Positions 9,899-17,466 of a stretch of 64,000 nt of DNA are shown here, piece after piece (position 1 is the first letter of the stretch; each line of letters opens with the position of its first letter). Made by a program: the position numbers and the translations under genes. The notes below the pieces were generated by a model. That model had not been told where the DNA came from, did no database searches, and was given only the letters and a program-made list of their open reading frames with translations. The DNA is from Streptomyces shenzhenensis (GTDB taxonomy: Bacteria > Actinomycetota > Actinomycetes > Streptomycetales > Streptomycetaceae): NCBI RefSeq assembly GCF_021462265.1, contig NZ_JAJONF010000009.1, positions 1 to 64,000 on the forward strand, written 5' to 3'.

Positions 9899-9922
9899 TG
9901 TCAGTGGTCGTTCATACAGTCT
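9881..9922. other. Attachment junction 1 of the serine-recombinase element
   Basis: Reading plus strand: tnpB-derived ctccagcatgctggt, core gaa (9896-9898), then the element arm tgtcagtggtcgttcatac and on to 9922. The inner 17 bp (ggtcgttcatacagtct, 9906-9922) is the exact inverse of the arm at the other end. Confidence 0.85.
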
Positions 9923-9926
9923 AGAT

Positions 9927-11363
9927 ATGACTCGGGATGTGGCAACGGCCAGGCAGCACAACGCAGTTGGTGAGAATGCGGCGATCTACTGCCGGATCTC
10001 GCAAGCCGGGGACGATGACCAGACCGGCGTGGACCGTCAGGAACGGATCTGCCGGGAGGTGGCGGAGCGGCTGGGGGCGCGGGTGGCGGATGTGTTCGTG
10101 GACAACAACCGCTCCGCGTGGCGGCGCAACCGCAAGCGGCCGGGCTGGGACGCGTTACTGGTGCGGATGGGTGAAGGTGCGTACCGGCACGTGATCGTCT
10201 ACCACCCCGACCGGCTGATGCGGCAGCCCAAGGATCTCGAAGAGCTGCTGACCATCGCGGACGATCAGCACGTGGTGCTGCACGGGCAGGCCAACCGCAA
10301 GGACCTGTCGGACCCGGACGACCGGTTCATCCTGCGTATCGAGGTGGCGCACGCCTGCCGTTCCTCCGATGACACCTCCCGCCGTACCCGCGCGGCGCTG
10401 GAGGACCGGGCCCGCGCCGGAAAGCCGCACGGCGGACGCCGCTATGGCTACGCCACGGACGGCTGCACCGTGATCGAAGAAGAAGCCGAGGTCGTCCGGG
10501 AGGTCTTCCGCCGCTTCCTGGACGGAGAGACGGCCAGCGCCATAGCCAAGGACCTGCACGCACGACAGCTCACGACGGCCGAGGGAGCGCAGTGGCAGCC
10601 CAACAAGGTCCGCAATCTGCTGACCATGCCGTACGTGGCAGGAATCCAGGTGCACCGGGGCCAGCGGATCGGCATGGGCGAGTGGCCTGCGCTCATCGAC
10701 GTGGGCCAGTGGGAGGAGGTTCAGCAGCTCCGTGCCTACCGGGCTGCGCACAGCGGCAAGAGCACTGCCGAGCACCGCTACTACCTGCTGCGCGGGGTGG
10801 TGATGTGCACCTGTGGCATGCGGATGTCGGGCAGCAGCAATCGGATCAAGCCGATCTACCGGTGCACCCGGGCCGCCGCCTACGGCCAGGAGCGCTGCAC
10901 GCGCGCCATCACCGCCGAGCCTCTCGAAGCCTTCACCCGGGACGTGGCGCTTGAGGTGCTGGAGAAGCTCGACATCTCCGGCCGCCAGCCCGCCACCACC
11001 ACCCGGCCGTCACAGGACGTGGCCGCCGACGAGGACGACGCCGCGCAACTCGCGGAGCTGAACCAGATGTGGTTGTCCAAGGAGATCCCGACCCCGGAAT
11101 ACCGGTCCATGCGCCGCGTCATCGAGGACAGGATCAAGGAGCGGCAGCGCCGCACCGTGCAGCGGCCCGTAGCGGTGCTCGAAGGCATCGTGGGACCGGA
11201 CGCGCGAAAGAACTGGCGACGGTTGGAGGAGGAGAAGGACTACGCCCGCATGAACGCCGTCTTCCGTTTCCTGTTCGCCGCAGTGATCATCCACCCCACC
11301 AGCAAGCGGGGCCAGGGGCTGGACTTCGACCGCATAGAGATCGAGCCCAACCCGCTCGACTAA
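9927..11363 (+). CDS. Large serine recombinase (integrase)
   Basis: The 478-residue protein starts at ATG 9927. The resolvase N-terminal domain begins at AAIYCRISQAGDD (catalytic Ser25, preceded by Arg23). GVDRQ and the Arg-bearing VIVYHPDRLMRQPKDL follow. The recombinase domain (about 165-270) contains KPHGGRRYGYA and WQPNKVRNLLTMPYVAG. The zinc ribbon (CTCGMRMSG ... YRCTR) and a coiled-coil region complete the large-serine-integrase layout. The start lies only 4 bp inside the end of the attachment arm and has no clear ribosome site, so expression probably depends on a promoter at or across the junction, or on a leaderless transcript. It should catalyse attP x attB integration in the tnpB sequence. 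Confidence 0.92.
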   Translation: MTRDVATARQHNAVGENAAIYCRISQAGDDDQTGVDRQERICREVAERLGARVADVFVDNNRSAWRRNRKRPGWDALLVRMGEGAYRHVIVYHPDRLMRQPKDLEELLTIADDQHVVLHGQANRKDLSDPDDRFILRIEVAHACRSSDDTSRRTRAALEDRARAGKPHGGRRYGYATDGCTVIEEEAEVVREVFRRFLDGETASAIAKDLHARQLTTAEGAQWQPNKVRNLLTMPYVAGIQVHRGQRIGMGEWPALIDVGQWEEVQQLRAYRAAHSGKSTAEHRYYLLRGVVMCTCGMRMSGSSNRIKPIYRCTRAAAYGQERCTRAITAEPLEAFTRDVALEVLEKLDISGRQPATTTRPSQDVAADEDDAAQLAELNQMWLSKEIPTPEYRSMRRVIEDRIKERQRRTVQRPVAVLEGIVGPDARKNWRRLEEEKDYARMNAVFRFLFAAVIIHPTSKRGQGLDFDRIEIEPNPLD

Positions 11364-11453
11364 AGGCTGTCCCGTATCGATCTTTGGCTCTGGCTCGAAG
11401 TCGCCTTTGTCTGGCGGCCGAACCGTGGACGGCCTGTGGTTAGGACCGGGATC

Positions 11454-11954
11454 ATGACCTGCATGCCAACCTGGACTATCAAGCCCGAGCCCATCACTGG
11501 CGCGGCAGTGGACGATGTGATGCGGCAGTACTTCACGGAGATGGGCCTGCGGGTGCTGGGACGCTCAGCTACAGAGACCGAACTCCGAACAGTGCTTGTC
11601 AAAGACCCGCACCATGACCTCAGCCCGCCCGGCGGCGAGTTCCTCGTCGCACGCAGCGACAGGGGCGAGTTTCTGGGTTGTGCGGGAGTGCGGCTGCTTG
11701 GCGGCAGTCCGAAGACGGCGGAACTCAAGCGGATGTACGTGTCCCCCTCCGGGAGGGGGAAGGGACTGGGTCGGGGGCTGTTGGTCGCCGTCGAGGAGGC
11801 TGCCAGGAGTTTGGGCGCTACTCGGGTGGTGTGCGAAACCAACACACAGCTCGCCGAGGCGCGGGCCCTGTATACGCGGTACGGATATGCCGAGACCATG
11901 CCGTATGAAGGCCATGGGAGTGCAGATTGCTGGTACGCCAAGGCTCTTGCTTAG
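11454..11954 (+). CDS. GNAT-family N-acetyltransferase (element cargo)
   Basis: The ATG at 11454 follows agga at 8 nt. The 166-residue protein has the GNAT core: AELKRMYVSPSGRGKGLGRGL (acetyl-CoA motif A with RGKGLG, about residues 86-105), VVCETNTQLAEARALYTRYGY (motif B) and a C-terminal strand. Single-domain GNATs of this kind modify small molecules, peptides or drugs; the substrate cannot be read. It sits 90 bp after the recombinase in the same direction and is the main recognisable cargo enzyme. Confidence 0.85.
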   Translation: MTCMPTWTIKPEPITGAAVDDVMRQYFTEMGLRVLGRSATETELRTVLVKDPHHDLSPPGGEFLVARSDRGEFLGCAGVRLLGGSPKTAELKRMYVSPSGRGKGLGRGLLVAVEEAARSLGATRVVCETNTQLAEARALYTRYGYAETMPYEGHGSADCWYAKALA

Positions 11955-12032
11955 CGAGACTGACGAGTCGGGCTGCAGTTGAGAAGGAACTTGGCGTCGG
12001 TGGTGTGATCACGGCGTCGGAGCTGTCTTGGA

Positions 12033-12052
12033 TAGCCCCGTTCACGGGGCTA
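12033..12052 (+). terminator. Probable terminator after acetyltransferase gene
   Basis: tagccccg - ttca - cggggcta is a perfect 8-bp stem with a 4-nt loop, 78 bp after the stop codon. There is no T-tract, as is usual in streptomycetes. Confidence 0.55.
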
Positions 12053-12192
12053 AGGACTCGAATCAGAATGAGGTCTTGAGCCGTCAGTCATCGTTATGAG
12101 GGCCGAGGAGCCGTGCGAGCCGTGCCGCGCTCTTCGGCCCTATCCGTGCCGGGAATTTCGCCGCCTGTCGTCTGACGGCACGTGTGCGTTGA

Positions 12193-12267
12193 TCATCTTG
12201 GGAACGCTGTGCGCGCAACCTGTGTAGGCCTCCGTGTCAGTGGTGTCGGTGGGTCGCGGCAGTCCAT
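12193..12267 (-). CDS. Possible 24-residue peptide with strong ribosome site
   Basis: ATG at 12267 is preceded by gaaaggag with 7-nt spacing, one of the best ribosome sites in this element. It would encode MDCRDPPTPLTRRPTQVART and four more residues. It is isolated in otherwise non-coding DNA on the strand opposite the acetyltransferase. No family is recognised. It could be a leader peptide, a remnant or chance. Confidence 0.25.
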   Translation of the reverse strand: MDCRDPPTPLTRRPTQVARTAFPR

Positions 12268-12423
12268 GGCGTTGCTCCTTTCACTTCGGTCATCACTCGT
12301 CCTTACATGATGACAGCGGGGTCTGACAGAAGAGGCCTCAATAACACCGCCTGGAATACGGGCAGTTACCCGCCCCCGGCGTGAGCAACGGGCATCGGTC
12401 GAAACAGCCTTCACTTCCTCAAG

Positions 12424-12467
12424 GGCGCGCCTGCGGCGCGCCGGGCCACCCGGCCGCCCCGGCCGGG
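12424..12467. repeat. Two adjacent perfect GC hairpins
   Basis: ggcgcgcc-tgc-ggcgcgcc (12424-12442) is followed 6 bp later by cccggccg-ccc-cggccggg (12449-12467). Each is an 8-bp stem with a 3-nt loop. They may act as a strong bidirectional terminator separating the recombinase/acetyltransferase half from the regulator half of the element. Confidence 0.5.
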
Positions 12468-12602
12468 CGTGCGGCGTGGGCGCCGGTCCCGTCCGGTCGC
12501 CGGGCGCCCCGCACGCAGTCCGCCCGAGGAGTAGGGCGATGACGGGCAGTTTGAGGCCGGGGTGTGGTGGGCCGGGGGTCGACGGCCTCCGAGACTTTAC
12601 GC

Positions 12603-12727
12603 AGCTCCCATGGGGCGAGCCTCGAAGAACAGGGGGCCTATCGGGCACACCAGCAGGCAGGCCCCATACCTGCCCGATTCGCCGGGCCAGCGTAAGGCCC
12701 CCTGTTCACTCGTCCCATGGCAGCTAC
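12603..12727. repeat. Long nested imperfect inverted repeat (about 125 bp)
   Basis: An outer arm (agct.ccatgggg.cgag region, 12603-12618) pairs imperfectly with 12709-12727. A perfect 13-bp middle arm gaacagggggcct (12627-12639) pairs with 12695-12707. A perfect inner arm atcgggca (12640-12647) pairs with tgcccgat (12671-12678). No ORF explains it. It could be a structured RNA, a processing or transfer origin, or a MITE-like remnant. The rest of 11955-12789 shows no supported gene apart from the listed structures. Confidence 0.65.
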
Positions 12728-12789
12728 TGCCCAAAGTCTCTGCGGCCGGCGACGTGCCCACCCTCACCGCTCACCGGGGAAAAGACGTG

Positions 12790-13035
12790 TCAGTCGGTGT
12801 CCCGCTTACCGACGAGGAGTTCGTCCCCGGTGGGGAAGCGGGCGGTGCCGCCCTCTTCCCAGGTGACCACGACGGCCAGCCCGCCCATCGGTCCCCGGTC
12901 GGCCTTCACTGTCTTCACCCTGCGCCACTGACCCTCGTAGCCGATCACGTCACCGGGAACGACGAGGGCAGCGCGTTTCGTGGGGACACCTAATCGGTCT
13001 CGGCGCGCCGGATGTGGTCCAAAGGGGTGTCCCAC
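12790..13035 (-). CDS. Small protein of unknown function, regulator-linked (element)
   Basis: Up to 81 residues from GTG at 13035, which has gaggggg upstream; a GTG within LVVPGDVIGYEG is an alternative start. The core VVPGDVIGYEGQWRRVKTVKADRG...VVVTWEEGGTARFPTG looks like a small all-beta (SH3/KOW-like) fold. It overlaps the end of the upstream small gene, so the two are probably co-translated. No family is recognised. Confidence 0.55.
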   Translation of the reverse strand: MGHPFGPHPARRDRLGVPTKRAALVVPGDVIGYEGQWRRVKTVKADRGPMGGLAVVVTWEEGGTARFPTGDELLVGKRDTD

Positions 13036-13226
13036 TCGATGCCACCCCCTCGCGGGCGGATGTACGCGGTCCGGCTGACGATCCGGCCGGAGTCCTTCAG
13101 CCGTTCCTCGATCACGTCCTGGAGCTCACCCGTGCGTCCCGAGGCTCTGTCCTCGACGAGCGTGCCCTGCGGGTACGGCAGGGTGCCGTGATCGAACATT
13201 GTGGCTGGCTTCTCAATCTGTGTCAT
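12990..13226 (-). CDS. Small protein of unknown function, divergent from XRE regulator
   Basis: ATG at 13226 follows acgaggact. The 78-residue product, MTQIEKPATMFDHGTLPYPQ onward, has a basic/acidic mix with YIRPRGGGIEWDTPLDHI near the end and no TM segment. It is transcribed away from the XRE gene across a shared 150-bp intergenic region with repeated tgcaca half-sites, and is translationally linked to the next gene. The arrangement suggests control by the XRE protein. Family unknown. Confidence 0.65.
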   Translation of the reverse strand: MTQIEKPATMFDHGTLPYPQGTLVEDRASGRTGELQDVIEERLKDSGRIVSRTAYIRPRGGGIEWDTPLDHIRRAETD

Positions 13227-13276
13227 GAGTCCTCGTCCCACCTGGGCATACGTGTGTCACCCAAGAGAACTCCCGG

Positions 13277-13308
13277 TGTGCAGAACCAACTTGCACAGCT
13301 CTTGCACA
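13277..13308. promoter_or_regulatory. Candidate XRE operator in divergent promoter region
   Basis: An inverted repeat tgtgca-N9-tgcaca (13277-13297) overlaps two direct copies of cttgcaca (13290-13297 and 13301-13308) spaced 11 bp, one helical turn. It lies between the divergent small gene and the XRE gene. Confidence 0.4.
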
Positions 13309-13379
13309 ACGGCCTGGAGCGGGAGGGACAGAGTGAGACGATGGGACGCAACGGACGTCGAGCGGGGAAGACGTACAGG

Positions 13380-14549
13380 ATGAGCGCGATCAGGATTCCC
13401 GGACCCGGTACGAACGTGGCCGTCTGCCGCAAGGCACGCGACCTCAGCCAGGTCGCCCTTGCCCGGCGGGCAGGCTTGTCGGTTTCACTGCTCAGCAAGA
13501 TCGAGATCGGAGACCGAGCCCTCACCCAGGGCATCGCCGCCTCCCTCGCACAGGCCATGGGACTCACCCTCGACGAGCTGCTGGGCACGGAACCCGTCGC
13601 CAAGACGGACGAAGCGAGCTTGGCCGCCCTCAACTACGCCATCAGGCGCTTCGACATCCCGGACGCCCCGCCACCGCACCCCGAAGACCTCCCACGCGAA
13701 CTGGCCCAGCTGAACGAGCACCGCTACCGCACCGAACTGGGGACAGTCCTCCAGAAGCTGCCCGGGGTGCTGGCCAAGTCGACCAACTACGCACACGCCA
13801 CCCAGTCGCCCGACGCGTGGACCCGGGTCGCCGACGTGTACTCGGTTGTGTACTGGCTGGCCGCCCGGTTCCGGTGGATGCACCTCGCCGAGCTTGCCGT
13901 CATGAAGCAGAGGCTGGCCGCTGAGCGCGCCCACCCGATCGCCGCCACGGTGGCCGCCCGCGACGAGGCCGGGACGTTTCTGAACTCAGGCGACTTCGCA
14001 GGCGGGTTGGCCATCGTTGACCGAGCCGTCGTCGAGGCCGAGTCAACTCTTGAGGGGCGTGACCGGGCGTACGGCTTGGGCATCCTGCACCTGCGCGGGC
14101 TGACGCTCGCGGGTCGGATCAAGGACAGGCGCACGGCACAGCAGCACATCGACGCCGCATGGCGGGTCGCCGACGAGTTCGCCGAGGACATCGAGGATCA
14201 CGGCATCCACTTCGGGCCGGAGAACACGGCGGTACACGTCATTTCCACGACGTCCGACATGGAAGACCACCGGGGGGCGCTGGACACCGCCCACGACCTG
14301 ATCCGCAGTGGCCTGACGCTTCCCGCGACCAGGGTCGGGCCGCTGCACATGAACATCGGCCGGTCGCGGCTCGCCCTCGGCGACCGGGACGGCGCCCTCG
14401 AAGCCCTCGAAGAGGCCTGGAACGTCGCTCCCGAGATGGCCCGCGTCCACCCGACGAGCCAGGAGCTCATGCGCGTGCTGACCTCACTGCACCGCCGCAG
14501 CAATCCGAGGCTGACCCGCCTGGCCAAACGCGCGGGTGTGCCTTTCTGA
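13380..14549 (+). CDS. XRE-family regulator with TPR-like C-terminal region
   Basis: The helix-turn-helix is at about residues 10-65: NVAVCRKARDLSQVALARRA then GLSVSLLSKIEIGDRALTQG. The remaining 320 residues are all-helical repeats resembling TPRs (for example ARDEAGTFLNSGDFAGGLAI, GRSRLALGDRDGALEALEEA), a layout of peptide-sensing or stress-sensing regulators. ATG 13380 is used; ATG 13341 in the same frame is possible. The gene ends 14 bp before the attachment arm. In the excised circle it would lie directly upstream of and in line with the recombinase gene, suggesting it couples expression to excision. Confidence 0.8.
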   Translation: MSAIRIPGPGTNVAVCRKARDLSQVALARRAGLSVSLLSKIEIGDRALTQGIAASLAQAMGLTLDELLGTEPVAKTDEASLAALNYAIRRFDIPDAPPPHPEDLPRELAQLNEHRYRTELGTVLQKLPGVLAKSTNYAHATQSPDAWTRVADVYSVVYWLAARFRWMHLAELAVMKQRLAAERAHPIAATVAARDEAGTFLNSGDFAGGLAIVDRAVVEAESTLEGRDRAYGLGILHLRGLTLAGRIKDRRTAQQHIDAAWRVADEFAEDIEDHGIHFGPENTAVHVISTTSDMEDHRGALDTAHDLIRSGLTLPATRVGPLHMNIGRSRLALGDRDGALEALEEAWNVAPEMARVHPTSQELMRVLTSLHRRSNPRLTRLAKRAGVPF

Positions 14550-15497
14550 CCTCAGGAAGCCAAGACTGTATGAACGACCGTTGACGAACGAGGACCATCC
14601 GGCGTCGTGCACGGACTTGGCCAGTCTGGTGCGGGCCAGTCCCGCCACCGACAGGTCCTCCACGGCGATCCCTTGGTTCTCGGAGATCAGCCTGGTGGAG
14701 AGCTGGTGGTGGAACTCACGGCGTGCGTCGGCGACCTTGACGTGGGCGCGGGCGACCTTCAGGCGGGCCTTTTCGCGGTTCTTGCTTCCCTTCTGCTTGC
14801 GGGACAGCTCCCGCTGGGCCTTCTTCAGCTTCTTCTCCGCGCGCCGCAGGAAGCGCGGGGAGTCGATTTTCGTACCGTCGGACAGGACCGCGAAGTGGGT
14901 CAGGCCGAGGTCGATACCGATGGTGCGGTCGGTTTCGGGCATCCGGGTCACGTCGGCGGCGGGGCCGGTGTCGATGACGAAGGAGGCGAAGTACCGCCCG
15001 GCCGCGTCCTTGATGACGGTGACGGAGGAGGGCGTGGCGGGCAGCGTGCGGGACCACTTCACCTTCACCGTACCGATCTTCGGCAGGTTCAGGCGCCCTT
15101 TGTCGGTGATGGACCATCGGGCGTTGGCGGTGAACCGGATCGACTGCCGCTTGTCCTTGCGGGACTTGAAATGGGGAGCACCGGTCTTGGGCCCCTTGCG
15201 ATCGCCCTTGAGGGAGGCGAAGAAGTTGCGGTACGCAGTCTCGACGTCCCGCAGGGACTGCTGGAGCACCACCGCGGAGACCTCGCCCAGCCAGGACCGC
15301 TCCACCGTCTGCTTCGCCTCGGTAATCAGCCTCTTGGACAGCTCTGCGGCCTTGGGGAACGGCTGCTTGGCCGCTTTGGCCTCCTCACGGGCGCGGACCG
15401 CGTCGTTGAACACGACACGGGCGCACCCGAACGCCCTCGCCAACGCTCTCTGCTGGCCGGTGTCCGGGTACAACCTGAAGGAGTACCGGAGCTGCAT
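14484..15497 (-). pseudogene. tnpB: tnpB 5' fragment (RuvC-I/II part) ending in element DNA
   Basis: The start is ATG 15497 (MQLRYSFRLYP), the usual TnpB opening. The N-terminal helix-turn-helix/REC-like part is followed by GIDLGLTHFAVLSDG (first RuvC Asp) and GIAVEDLSVAGL (Glu). Homology stops after DAGWSSF at 14586, where the recombinase element begins; about 34 non-homologous residues run to a stop at 14484. The zinc ribbon and third Asp are stranded 4.7 kb away at 9584-9898. It is divergent from tnpA with 25 bp between the starts. Confidence 0.9.
14563..14603. other. Attachment junction 2 of the serine-recombinase element
   Basis: The element arm agactgtatgaacgacc (14563-14579) plus gttgac, then core gaa (14586-14588), then tnpB-derived cgaggaccatccggc. 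Compared with junction 1 the two arms are inverted 23-mers with two mismatches, as expected for the P and P' halves of attP. Confidence 0.85.
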
Positions 15498-15522
15498 GAC
15501 CATCACGATACATACTTGGGTT

Positions 15523-15939
15523 ATGGGTGACATGCAGAAGATCAGAACTGGTAGGCACTGCATTTTCGTGATGCACGTCCACTTGGTCTTCGTGACCAAG
15601 TTCCGGCACAAGGTGTTCACCGATGCCCACTTGAGGCGTATGGAAGAGATCATGCGGTCGGTGTGTACGGACTTCGAATGCGAGCTGGTGGAGTTCAACG
15701 GCGAGAACAGCCATGTCCACCTGCTGGTGAACTTCCCGCCCAAGGTCGCCGTGACCAAACTGGTCAACTCCCTCAAGGGCGTCTCCTCCCGCCGATTGCG
15801 CCAGGAGTTCCCCGACCTGGTACGCCACTACTGGAGGGCCAACAAGCTGTGGTCCGGCTCCTACTTCGCCGGAACCGTCGGTGGCGCCCCACTCAGCGTG
15901 GTCAGGCAGTACATCGAACAGCAGAACCGGCCGGTGTAA
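15523..15939 (+). CDS. tnpA: IS200/IS605 Y1 transposase TnpA
   Basis: The protein is 138 residues, full length. The HUH motif is His64-Val-His66 in ENSHVHLLV and the single catalytic tyrosine is Tyr130 in SVVRQYIEQQ. The N-terminal HCIFVMHVHLVFVTKFRHKVF is typical. TnpA cuts and joins single-stranded element ends through 5'-phosphotyrosine links. The gene is intact while tnpB is split, so the outer element could in principle still move and carry the nested element. Confidence 0.93.
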   Translation: MGDMQKIRTGRHCIFVMHVHLVFVTKFRHKVFTDAHLRRMEEIMRSVCTDFECELVEFNGENSHVHLLVNFPPKVAVTKLVNSLKGVSSRRLRQEFPDLVRHYWRANKLWSGSYFAGTVGGAPLSVVRQYIEQQNRPV

Positions 15940-15982
15940 GCACCGCCCGGCTCCGCCGGGACCAGCCCGCGCGACGCTCCGC

Positions 15983-16004
15983 ACCGCAGGCGAGGAACTG
16001 CGGT
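15983..16004. repeat. Subterminal hairpin, tnpA-side end of IS200/IS605 element
   Basis: accgcag - loop - ctgcggt forms a 7-bp stem abutting trpF sequence at 16005. A second small hairpin (cccggc-tcc-gccggg, about 15947-15961) lies just inside. Confidence 0.7.
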
Positions 16005-16316
16005 GTCCGGCTTCTCGGGCGGGGTGGCGGAGGCGAGCGCGAGGTTCGGGACATCGGCCGTCTCGTAGATCTGGATGACGTCGAAGTGCTCGGCGACGGC
16101 CGCCGTCTCGGCGTACGCCAGGGCCACGGCGAAGACGGGGATCCGTCCCCGGGCGTGGCCGGCGAGCGCCACCGCCCGTCCGGGCGGGCAGTACCGCTTG
16201 CTCTTCGGGGTGACGACGATCCCGGCGGCGTCGTATCCCAGCTCGACGGCCCAGTCGATCTGCTGCTCCTGGGTGAGCCCGCACACCTTCACGAACGTCG
16301 ACCGCTGCCCGCTCAT
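16005..16316 (-). pseudogene. trpF: 5' part of phosphoribosylanthranilate isomerase-like gene
   Basis: ATG 16316 opens exactly 104 intact codons: FVKVCGLTQEQQIDWAVELG (first barrel strand with catalytic Cys of VCGL), GIVVTPKSKRYC, FAVALAY and FDVIQIYETADVPNLA. It stops being trpF-like at codon 104 (TPPEKPD), where the IS200/IS605 hairpin begins. The matching C-terminal half is at 9249-9523. In the present state the frame reads through into the IS and would give a non-functional half barrel. Confidence 0.88.
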
Positions 16317-16350
16317 CCGCCCCTGCTCCGTTCTCCCGCCCGGCGGGAAC

Positions 16351-16769
16351 GTGATCGTGCCGTCCAGGCTCTCATTGCGGGCCGGGCCCTCCCCGGGCCT
16401 GGCCGCCTCCCGGGGCACCCGCACGGTCACGGTGTGGAGCGAGCCGTCGCGCGACCACCGCCCCGGCGTCTTCCATCTGTCGGTCGCGGAGAACGGCGAG
16501 GAGTTGTACGGCTGCACCGCCCACGGCACCACGGCCGAGCACCGGGGCGTCGTCCCGGAGCCTCTCCGCCTCCCGGCGGGCGGCCCCGACGCGCACCGGC
16601 GGCACGAGCACCGCGCCCTTGAGGCCCTCGCGGCCGAAACGGCGTCCGCCTACCGCGCCTCGCACTCACCCAGGGCCGCCTGCACACCTTCCGCACCCGC
16701 CCCTGGAACCGCGCCCCCGGCCCGGGCGAGCCATACCTGACCATCCGTTTCGTACCGCACCGGTCCTAG
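16351..16769 (+). pseudogene. Frameshifted gene of unknown family
   Basis: The plus frame shows coding-like sequence (TVTVWSEPSRDHRPGVFHL, AENGEELYGCTAHGTTAEHR) up to about 16655. The coding character then continues one frame over (LALTQGRLHTFRTRPWNRAP, EPYLTIRFVPHRS) to a stop at 16767-16769. A single missing base near gcctaccgcgcctcg would explain this. The start is uncertain (GTG 16351 or 16357). Function unknown; a sequencing error is an alternative. Confidence 0.45.
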
Positions 16770-16790
16770 CGGAGGCTCCTGCCGCCCGCG

Positions 16791-17417
16791 CTACACGTGG
16801 CGGGTACGGACCCGCTTCGGACGCGTCCACGGTATGAGTGCCGGAACGCCGGCGCGGTAAGCCTGGTACGAGGCCCCGAACCGCCCGGCCATGAGCGCGT
16901 CCTCGGTCCGTACCCGGCTCAGCAGCCAGGGCACGGTGACCGCCAGGACAGCTGTCCAGACACCGAAACCGCAGGCCAGCATGGCGCCGACGACCAGCCC
17001 GAGGAGGCCGGTGTATATGGGATGGCGAACCAGCCGGTAGGGCCCGTCGGTGCGTAGTTCATGGTGCTCCTGGAGCGTCGGCACGCTGGCCCACATCGTG
17101 CCCAGGACCCAGCGGGCCCACAGCAGCCAAGCGGTGGCGGTGACGGCTGTCAGGGCGCCCAGCAGCGCGAGTTCGGGCTGCCAGTACTGCAGACGGTGCC
17201 AGAACCCGTCGGTGTGCCCGACCAACCAGGAGAACAGCCAGGCACCGGCGACCAGCAGAACCCGGCGGGGCAGGGTGCGCCGGAGCCCACGCACCCAACC
17301 GCGCAGGCCGGCCTGGCTCTTCATGCCGAAGTAGACGGCACCCGCGATCCAGGCGGCCACGAAGACCAGGACGCAGGCCCCGGTGAGAGCGACAAGTCCC
17401 GAGTGCAGTGATCCCAT
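16791..17417 (-). CDS. Isoprenylcysteine carboxyl methyltransferase-like (ICMT/PEMT) membrane protein
   Basis: The product is 208 residues with four to five membrane helices. The C-terminal signature is GPYRLVRHPIYTGLLG (about 126-141) and a later Glu-rich helix with FGASYQAYRAGVPALIPW (about 180-197). These match the S-adenosylmethionine-binding motif of the ICMT/phospholipid methyltransferase family. Bacterial members methylate unknown lipids or metabolites. Confidence 0.8.
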   Translation of the reverse strand: MGSLHSGLVALTGACVLVFVAAWIAGAVYFGMKSQAGLRGWVRGLRRTLPRRVLLVAGAWLFSWLVGHTDGFWHRLQYWQPELALLGALTAVTATAWLLWARWVLGTMWASVPTLQEHHELRTDGPYRLVRHPIYTGLLGLVVGAMLACGFGVWTAVLAVTVPWLLSRVRTEDALMAGRFGASYQAYRAGVPALIPWTRPKRVRTRHV

Positions 17418-17466
17418 GCCTCAAGGCTCCTCCGGCCATCGGCCGATCACCACCACCCACGGGTCG

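Larger units (their letters stand above)
9896..14588. mobile_element. 4.69-kb integrative element with large serine recombinase, inserted in tnpB
   Basis: Both ends carry the shared core gaa (plus strand) at 9896-9898 and 14586-14588, giving a 4,690-bp unit. Flanking tnpB halves join in frame when it is removed. Immediately inside each end is one arm of a long inverted repeat. Contents in order: serine recombinase, GNAT acetyltransferase, an 800-bp structured non-coding stretch, two small minus-strand genes, and an XRE-TPR regulator. No transfer or replication genes are seen, so it would be a mobilisable or passively spread integrative element. Confidence 0.85.
9524..16004. mobile_element. 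IS200/IS605-family element interrupting trpF-like gene, itself interrupted
   Basis: Left boundary: trpF sequence stops at about 9523, followed by a perfect 7-bp hairpin (9534-9553). Right boundary: a 7-bp hairpin (15983-16004) directly abuts trpF codon 104 at 16005. Between them lie divergent tnpA (plus) and tnpB (minus), as in IS605. Removing the nested 4,690-bp element leaves about 1.79 kb, normal for this family. No target duplication is seen, as expected for Y1 transposases. Boundaries are good to within a few bases. Confidence 0.82.
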
